Positions 48,970-54,878 of a stretch of 54,878 bases of DNA are shown here, piece after piece. The stretch covers positions 1 to 54,878 of the forward strand of contig JACRKF010000043.1 of NCBI GenBank assembly GCA_016219865.1. Reading direction: 5' to 3'. The first letter of the stretch is position 1; each line of letters starts with the position of its first letter. The notes under the pieces are model-generated. The model was given only the letters and a program-made list of their open reading frames with translations. It had not been told where the DNA came from and searched no databases. This stretch comes from Candidatus Woesearchaeota archaeon. GTDB lineage: Archaea; Nanobdellota; Nanobdellia; Woesearchaeales; DSVV01. The position numbers and the translations under genes were made by a program.

Positions 48970-49198
48970 TGTTTTTTTCTACTGCAGTGATTTGATTTGT
49001 CTAACGACTGAGTGAAACGAAGGAGTTGTCTTTTGATCAAACTTTTTGTAAAAGTTTGTCTGGCTTCAAATCCCAGCAGCCCCATGTTTTTTTCTACTGC
49101 AGTGATTTGATTTGTCCAACGACTGAGCTTTTGCGAAGGAGTTATGTTTTTGGTCAAGCTTTTTCTTAAAAAGGTTGGTGAGAATCCCAGCAGCCCCA
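48970..49198 (+). repeat. two ~115-bp tandem units each ending in a tRNA-Trp 3'-end copy
   Basis: TGTTTTTTTCTACTGCAGTGATTTGATTTGTCYAACGACTGAG… repeated; CAGCCCCATGTTTTTTT at 48962, 49077, 49191. Confidence 0.88.
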
Positions 49199-49210
49199 TG
49201 TTTTTTTATT

Positions 49211-50251
49211 TTATAAAAATGTTTTATAAAATCTTTTATTCATTTCTCCATTTAGGTTAGTTAGCATCAAACGTTTAATCTCATGGTTATCTCCTCTGGC
49301 TTGTCCAATTGCCCATGCTAATTTTACATAAGCTTTTGTCCAGTACATTCTTCCTAATGGAATAGCACCCATTTGTTCAAGTTCTTTATCTTTTTCAGTT
49401 TCAGTAAGTTTGAGATTATATTGATAATCGCTTGTGATTGCTACTGGTATTTTAGAACTAAGTATTGATTTTACAAAATTATATCTTTTTTCTTTTCGTC
49501 CTATCCCGCCAATAATGTTTAATAAGTAACCCTCATTTCTTATATTAAAATCAGTTAATTCTTCTGGACCTAATAAAGTGATTACATCAATATTATTGCT
49601 GTATTTTGATTTTAATATTGGTTTTTTATTTTTAATTCTCACCCTATAGTTTTTCAATGATAATTGTTTATTTTTAATTTCTCCGATAGGATTTTCTAAA
49701 TGAGATTGGAATGCATTGTTAGCCCAAGAACTATACTTAAAAGTAGAAGTAGCTCTATAGAGATTTGTATATGTAGAATGTTCGTCAGCTGAAAAACAAA
49801 CGACAACATCTTTTATTTCTTCTGATATTGCTGTCCTTATACTGTCTTCAAGATGTTTTCTTACATGGTTTTCATCTTGATCAATAGTGTGCATTGCGCC
49901 TGTTATAACAACTGGTTTGTTAAGATTTTTCAGCATTAATGCTAATGCCATTGATGTATATTCTAAGGTATCAGTACCATGAGTTAGTACGACTCCAGCA
50001 ATATCTTCCCTTAATAAATATGGAAAAATAGTTTCTGCAATTCTGCTCCAATCATTTGGAACCATTTGTGAACTATCTATTATTCCTAATTCATACAATT
50101 CAATGTTTGCAATATCTTCTAAATTAGGAAATTTATTTAATACTTGTTCTCCTGAAAGTTTAACTTTATAAGGACTTCCATAACTAGTAGAGTTTATACT
50201 AACTCCTGCTATAGTTCCTCCTGTTGTAATAACAGCTATTTTCTTTTTCAT
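49211..50251 (-). CDS. asparaginase family protein
   Basis: KIAVITTGGTIAGVSINSTS, GVVLTHGTDTLEYTSMALAL, KPVVITGAM. Confidence 0.88.
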   Translation of the reverse strand: MKKKIAVITTGGTIAGVSINSTSYGSPYKVKLSGEQVLNKFPNLEDIANIELYELGIIDSSQMVPNDWSRIAETIFPYLLREDIAGVVLTHGTDTLEYTSMALALMLKNLNKPVVITGAMHTIDQDENHVRKHLEDSIRTAISEEIKDVVVCFSADEHSTYTNLYRATSTFKYSSWANNAFQSHLENPIGEIKNKQLSLKNYRVRIKNKKPILKSKYSNNIDVITLLGPEELTDFNIRNEGYLLNIIGGIGRKEKRYNFVKSILSSKIPVAITSDYQYNLKLTETEKDKELEQMGAIPLGRMYWTKAYVKLAWAIGQARGDNHEIKRLMLTNLNGEMNKRFYKTFL

Positions 50252-50407
50252 AGGATGAGGGTTATTATTTAGTTTATAAAATTTATTATTTTTTTACTAT
50301 CATTTAGTAGTTCTCCATTCTTTTCTAAACATTTATATATCACTTTATACTGGAAATAGTTTGTATTCATCATCTGAGTATTATTTTATCAAAAAAAGAG
50401 GTTTATT

Positions 50408-51133
50408 ATGAAAAGCAAGAAAAAAGCTGGTTTTAAGAAAAATAGTCATAAAACTCAAACAAAAGTCAAGGATTCACAAGTAACATCTCAGAAGAATGAT
50501 TCTCAGAAATTACAGCAATTAGAGCAACAACAACCAAAACAGCAGCAACCGCAGCATCATAAAAACAATATTCTTTTGATTGTAGTAGTTGTACTATTAT
50601 TTATTGCTGTTCTGTTTGTCTTTAATCTAAATGCAACGCAACGAGAGAAAGCAGCATTAAAACAACAAGAACAACTAAGTGATTATGTTCCATATGAAGA
50701 TATTGTTGATCAAAAACAAACAGTTTCTGAAGAAAAACAAGCTGAACAGCAGCAAAAAACAGCAGAAACAGTGCCAGATGTTCCAAAAGAAACTATTGTT
50801 TCTCCAGTCGTTAGTGAAGAACAGCTAGTTAAACAACAAGAATCATCACAAACATCAAATCAACAATATTCTACATTAGAATCACAACTCTCATCTGATT
50901 ATAATCAATATTTTCTAGGCGGATGCAAAGATAGCGATGGCGGCAAAAATTTCTTTGAGCAAGGTTCAACTGTTTCAAAAACAGGATCTGCAGAATTAGA
51001 TCAGTGCAGCACTGCAAAACAATATCCAAATAGATTATATGAATTTTATTGCGACAAAAATGAAATGGCAAGAAAGATGATATTTGAATGCCTAAATAGC
51101 TGTAAAGATGGCGCGTGTGTTGCTGTAAAATAA
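50408..51133 (+). CDS. Gln-rich single-TM protein with Cys-rich C-terminal domain
   Basis: NNILLIVVVVLLFIAVLFVF TM; GGCKDSDGGKNFFEQGSTV…DQCSTAKQ…YEFYCDKNE…FECLNSCKDGACV. Confidence 0.7.
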   Translation: MKSKKKAGFKKNSHKTQTKVKDSQVTSQKNDSQKLQQLEQQQPKQQQPQHHKNNILLIVVVVLLFIAVLFVFNLNATQREKAALKQQEQLSDYVPYEDIVDQKQTVSEEKQAEQQQKTAETVPDVPKETIVSPVVSEEQLVKQQESSQTSNQQYSTLESQLSSDYNQYFLGGCKDSDGGKNFFEQGSTVSKTGSAELDQCSTAKQYPNRLYEFYCDKNEMARKMIFECLNSCKDGACVAVK

Positions 51134-51183
51134 TTGACTCAGTTTTAGATAATTTTTTAAATTACAATTGTTTCTTCTTTTTT

Positions 51184-51513
51184 ATGCTATTTAATCTAAC
51201 ACAAAACAGTTTAATTGCAGAAGATGCATTGATTTGCAGATCTTATCTCTCAAAAGCTTCTGGATTAATGTTTTCAAAAAGAAAGAATCTTGTTTTTGTA
51301 TTTGATAATGAAGTAAAAGAGCCTTTGCATATGTTTTTTGTGTTTTATCCAATTGATGCGCTTTTTCTTGACAAAGATAAAAAAATCGTTGAGATAAAAA
51401 GAAATTTTAAGCCATTTAGATTTTATTCTCCCAAGAATAAAGCACAATACATCATTGAGTTAGCAAAAGATTATCAATCAAAATTTACTGTTGGTGATCA
51501 GTTGGAATTCTGA
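51184..51513 (+). CDS. DUF192 family protein
   Basis: ATG at 51184; ASGLMFSKRKN…MFFVFYPIDALFLDKDKKIVEIKRNFKPFRFYSP. Confidence 0.8.
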   Translation: MLFNLTQNSLIAEDALICRSYLSKASGLMFSKRKNLVFVFDNEVKEPLHMFFVFYPIDALFLDKDKKIVEIKRNFKPFRFYSPKNKAQYIIELAKDYQSKFTVGDQLEF

Positions 51514-51600
51514 TTAAAGAAAAGTTTTATATACCTTTTATAAGATATATTTAGATTATAAATAATATTAGATTATTTTATACTCGGAAAGGTGATAATT

Positions 51601-51843
51601 ATGGCAAAAATAAATAAAGTAAAAGTATATTCAACACCAACATGTCCTTGGTGCGTTAAAGCAAAGGATTTTCTTAAAAAGAATAAAGTAGAGTTTGAAG
51701 ACATCAATGTTGCAGGAAATCATGATTTAGCAGAAGAAATGGTAAAAAAATCTGGGCAGATGGGAGTGCCTGTTATTGATATCAATGGCACAATCATTGT
51801 TGGCTTTGATGAAGGAGCAATCAAAAAAGCGCTAAAATTATAA
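51601..51843 (+). CDS. glutaredoxin-like protein
   Basis: KVYSTPTCPWCVKAKDFLKKNKVEFEDINVA (CPWC), GVPVIDINGTIIVGFDE. Confidence 0.92.
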   Translation: MAKINKVKVYSTPTCPWCVKAKDFLKKNKVEFEDINVAGNHDLAEEMVKKSGQMGVPVIDINGTIIVGFDEGAIKKALKL

Positions 51844-51867
51844 TGATTTGCGAATCATTATAATTTT
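51834..51867 (+). repeat. 15-bp perfect hairpin overlapping glutaredoxin stop
   Basis: AAAATTATAATGATT-TGCG-AATCATTATAATTTT. Confidence 0.9.
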
Positions 51868-51897
51868 AATCTTGTTTGAAAAATAATCAGAGGGTAA

Positions 51898-52485
51898 ATG
51901 TCTATAACTAAAGAATTGCATACGGAAATCTTTAAGATTCCTAATTTAATCACTCTTATTCGTGTACTCTTATTGCCATTTTTATATTATTCTGCTTATA
52001 CTGGCAATACTATTGTATTCTTAGTATTGTTTCTAGTTGCAGGATTGTCTGATGCTTTTGATGGCATTGTTGCAAGAGCATTAAATCAAACATCTAAGTT
52101 TGGAGCAAAATTTGATTGTCTTGCAGATGATTTGATTAACTTTTCAGTTCTTATTTGGTTATACTTATTATTGCCTGAGTTTGTCAAACAGAATTTTGCG
52201 GTTATTATTATTGCATTAAGCTTTTTTGGTGTGTTTACATTATTAGAGTTAGCTATACATAAGAAAAGACTTGCAATGCACTTATATTCTCATAAATTTA
52301 CTAATGTATTGATGTATGTCTTTGTCCTTATTAGCGTATATTATCAACCATCTCGTTTGTTTTTATTTGTTCTTAGTTTTTTTATAACTTTTGCAATGAT
52401 TGAAGGCATACTAATAATCTTGTTTTTTAAGAATATTCCTAATGATACTGCTTCAATCTTTAGTTTAGTTGGCAGAAGAAAGTAA
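51898..52485 (+). CDS. CDP-alcohol phosphatidyltransferase
   Basis: PNLITLIRVLLLPF…AGLSDAFDGIVARALNQTSKFGAKFDCLADD (DGx2ARx8Gx3Dx3D). Confidence 0.92.
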   Translation: MSITKELHTEIFKIPNLITLIRVLLLPFLYYSAYTGNTIVFLVLFLVAGLSDAFDGIVARALNQTSKFGAKFDCLADDLINFSVLIWLYLLLPEFVKQNFAVIIIALSFFGVFTLLELAIHKKRLAMHLYSHKFTNVLMYVFVLISVYYQPSRLFLFVLSFFITFAMIEGILIILFFKNIPNDTASIFSLVGRRK

Positions 52486-52544
52486 GAAGTTAATTAAAAC
52501 TAAAAACATTAAGAATTTAAACACTTTTGGTATTCTTTCTCTTT

Positions 52545-54764
52545 ATGACTCAACAATTGAATCAAGAAATACCTTACATCCCTTTGCATCAATTATATGC
52601 GCAGCTTTCTTTTGAGCATGATATTTCTAATTCTGTTTTGCTTGAGGCAAGCAATGATGGAAATTTTCATTATCTTGCTTGTTTTCCATCAACAATATTG
52701 CGTTTGAAAGAGAATATTTTATATCTTGATTCTTTTTCAGTGAATAAAAAAAAGATTTTACTTTCTAATCAAAAGAAGATTTCTGTCTCAGAAAATGAAG
52801 TAATTCCATCAATCAGAAATTTCATTGAAAAGAATCCATATACTTTTGGTTATTTTTCATATTCTTTTGCAGCTTATGCGCAACAGATAAAATTACATGC
52901 AAAAAAAGATTTAGATAACAATGATGTTTTTTTGTTTTCCCCCAGATTGTTATTTATTGAGAATATAAAACAGAAATCTGTTAATGCAATCATTTTCTTT
53001 GAAGAGAATAAAGAAAAATATCTTTTATTGTATGTATTAAGAAATATACAGATGGATGATTCTTTAGATTGTTGTCTTTCAAGAAAAATTGGTTTGAGTT
53101 CTTTTAATTCTGCTGTTTCTTATAAGCAATATATTGCAATGGTGCAGAAAGCTAAAGAGTTTGTTTATAACGGTGATAGTTATCAGATTAAACTATCGCA
53201 GCGATTTCATACAAGAATTGCAAAGAATATTATTAAGAATGCTGAATCAAAGTCATCAAAATGTTTTCCAATAGATCTATATGCAAAGATCCGCGCAATA
53301 AATCCTTCGCCATGCAATGCTTTTGTGTTTGATAAAGATTTAGATGGAAATGAAACTATTCTGATATCTAATTCTCCTGAGCAATTGCTTTCAGTTAATG
53401 GAAAAAAAGCAGAAACAAAACCTATTGGAGGCACATACCCATTTGACTCAAAAAATGGTTTATCAATTAAATCAGCTAAATCTATTAAAGAGAATTTTCT
53501 TAATGATGAAAAAGAAATTGCTGAGCATATTATGTTAATTGATCTAGAAAGAAATGATCTTGGCAAAGTATGTGATTATGGAACAGTTAAAGTCAGTAAG
53601 TTTATGGATGTTGAGCAATATTCTCATCTTTTGCACTTAGTTACAACAATTTCAGGCAGATTGCAAAAAAAGAATGATGCATTTGATGCTTTTATAGCGC
53701 TATTTCCAGGAGGAACTGTTACAGGATGCCCTAAAAAAAGAACAATGGAGATCATTGATAAATTAGAACCAGTTGCTCGTGGTGTTTATACAGGAAGTAT
53801 TGGCTTCTTTCAAAGTGATGTTAAGAATAAATTAATCAAAGATTGTTTTTTTTCGATAATCATACGCACTCTTTTTTTGCATTCTGCAAAAAAAGAATTA
53901 AGAGGAAAGAAACATGAAGACTACTACGATGCTTATCTTCAAGTTGGCGGCGGGATTGTTGCAGATTCTGTTGCTCAGAGAGAATATGATGAAACTATAT
54001 GGAAAGCAAAAGCTTTTTTTGAAACATTAGAAAATTTTGCTGGGGATTCGGTAAAGAAAAAGCAGAAACTTGATCTTGCAAAAATCAATAAACGAAAAAT
54101 CATTGCCAATCAACGATTTTGTATTGTTATTATTGATAACTATGACTCGTTTACATATAATATTGCCAAGTTTGTTGGTGAAATCTTGCAGTCACAATTG
54201 CAAAATGGAATAAAATCATTTGCGCAAGCACTTACAATGCCAATACACATTTTCAAAAATGATAAAGTTTCAATCGCAGAGATTGAAACTTTACAGCCAA
54301 CTCATATAATTATATCACCAGGTCCTGGGAGTCCTGAACAAGCTGGGATTAGCAAAAAAGTAATTTCACATTTTTATAAAAAGCTGCCAATATTAGGCGT
54401 TTGTTTAGGGCATCAGTGCATTGCAGAGGTATTTGGCGCTAAGATAATTCATGCAAAAGAATTGTATCATGGCAAAACAAGTTCTATTTTACACAACACT
54501 TTAGATATTTTTAATAATTGCAAGAATCCTTTTTTAGCAACAAGATATCATTCTCTTGTTGTCAGCAAAGATCATTTTCCAAAATGTTTACAGATAACTG
54601 CTATTGCATATGGTTCAAATAATCAAAATAAAGAGATTATGGCGCTAAAACATAAAGAATATCCTCTGTTTGGTGTGCAGTTTCATCCTGAAAGCATCTT
54701 GACAAAAGATGGAATCAAAATTTTTGCAAGATTCTTATCGGGTGCGACCACCCAACTTAGGTAA
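52545..54764 (+). CDS. fused chorismate-utilising synthase + class I glutamine amidotransferase (TrpE/PabB-TrpG/PabA fusion)
   Basis: KPIGGTYPF, HIMLIDLERNDLGKVCDYG, FPGGTVTGCPKKRTMEIIDKLEP; C-term IIDNYDSFTYNIAKFVGE, ISPGPGSPEQAGI, LGVCLGHQCIAEVFGA. Confidence 0.9.
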   Translation: MTQQLNQEIPYIPLHQLYAQLSFEHDISNSVLLEASNDGNFHYLACFPSTILRLKENILYLDSFSVNKKKILLSNQKKISVSENEVIPSIRNFIEKNPYTFGYFSYSFAAYAQQIKLHAKKDLDNNDVFLFSPRLLFIENIKQKSVNAIIFFEENKEKYLLLYVLRNIQMDDSLDCCLSRKIGLSSFNSAVSYKQYIAMVQKAKEFVYNGDSYQIKLSQRFHTRIAKNIIKNAESKSSKCFPIDLYAKIRAINPSPCNAFVFDKDLDGNETILISNSPEQLLSVNGKKAETKPIGGTYPFDSKNGLSIKSAKSIKENFLNDEKEIAEHIMLIDLERNDLGKVCDYGTVKVSKFMDVEQYSHLLHLVTTISGRLQKKNDAFDAFIALFPGGTVTGCPKKRTMEIIDKLEPVARGVYTGSIGFFQSDVKNKLIKDCFFSIIIRTLFLHSAKKELRGKKHEDYYDAYLQVGGGIVADSVAQREYDETIWKAKAFFETLENFAGDSVKKKQKLDLAKINKRKIIANQRFCIVIIDNYDSFTYNIAKFVGEILQSQLQNGIKSFAQALTMPIHIFKNDKVSIAEIETLQPTHIIISPGPGSPEQAGISKKVISHFYKKLPILGVCLGHQCIAEVFGAKIIHAKELYHGKTSSILHNTLDIFNNCKNPFLATRYHSLVVSKDHFPKCLQITAIAYGSNNQNKEIMALKHKEYPLFGVQFHPESILTKDGIKIFARFLSGATTQLR

Positions 54765-54878
54765 TAGCTGTAAGTGGATTTTGTTTAATATTGTATATTT
54801 CTTCAATATTTCCGTTGATATATTCAGTTCTGATATGCGCCATATTGTTTGCATTTTCATTTGTCCATCTTATTCCTG
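54757..54878 (-). CDS. 3' end of CDS, possibly transposase C-terminus
   Basis: Reverse strand reads GIRWTNENANNMAHIRTEYINGNIEEIYNIKQNPLTAIT*; RWT…A…LR-like pattern seen in some transposase ends. Confidence 0.35.
   Translation of the reverse strand, partial: GIRWTNENANNMAHIRTEYINGNIEEIYNIKQNPLTAIT

Noticed and set aside
48951-49199. 82-aa minus-strand ORF with internal repeats (MGLLGFSPTFLRKSL…)
   Set aside because: Antisense to the tRNA-Trp 3'-end tandem repeats; repeat periodicity explained by DNA units.

Overview
AT-rich archaeal chromosome segment, probably a DPANN/Woesearchaeota-like lineage. That assignment is inferred from an STT3/AglB oligosaccharyltransferase, a geranylgeranyl-reductase-family protein, CGAAA/TTTATATA promoters and a tRNA-Trp with a BHB-type intron. 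About 4.9-36 kb is a protein-glycosylation / surface-glycan island: GT2, GT4, WecB, DegT, Gfo/Idh, flippase, asparagine synthetase, AglB, GT2+DUF2304. About 37-48 kb is a co-oriented cluster of large surface proteins: a protein with ~37-aa tandem repeats and one TM, a secreted protein with a beta-barrel-like strand pattern, a TSP3/PKD protein, a putative S-layer protein and a multi-TM Cys-rich protein. Accessory modules include RelE-like, AbrB/MazF-remnant, PIN/RHH and two NTase-HEPN pairs. Main observations: (i) a dispersed family of hairpin elements whose stems vary but stay complementary, with recurring loop (GAGCGAAGCGAA-like) and tail (GTAATYCGGAYA) motifs, one copy apparently embedded in frame in a membrane-protein ORF; (ii) several genes that look internally deleted but keep both ends (MazF, type III Res, Schlafen/AlbA_2 protein, DUF4143); (iii) an intron-containing tRNA-Trp followed by two ~115-bp tandem units each ending in a copy of the tRNA 3' end; (iv) a novel 37-aa repeat protein next to a beta-barrel-like secreted protein. 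All family calls are from reading the sequence; no database search was run.
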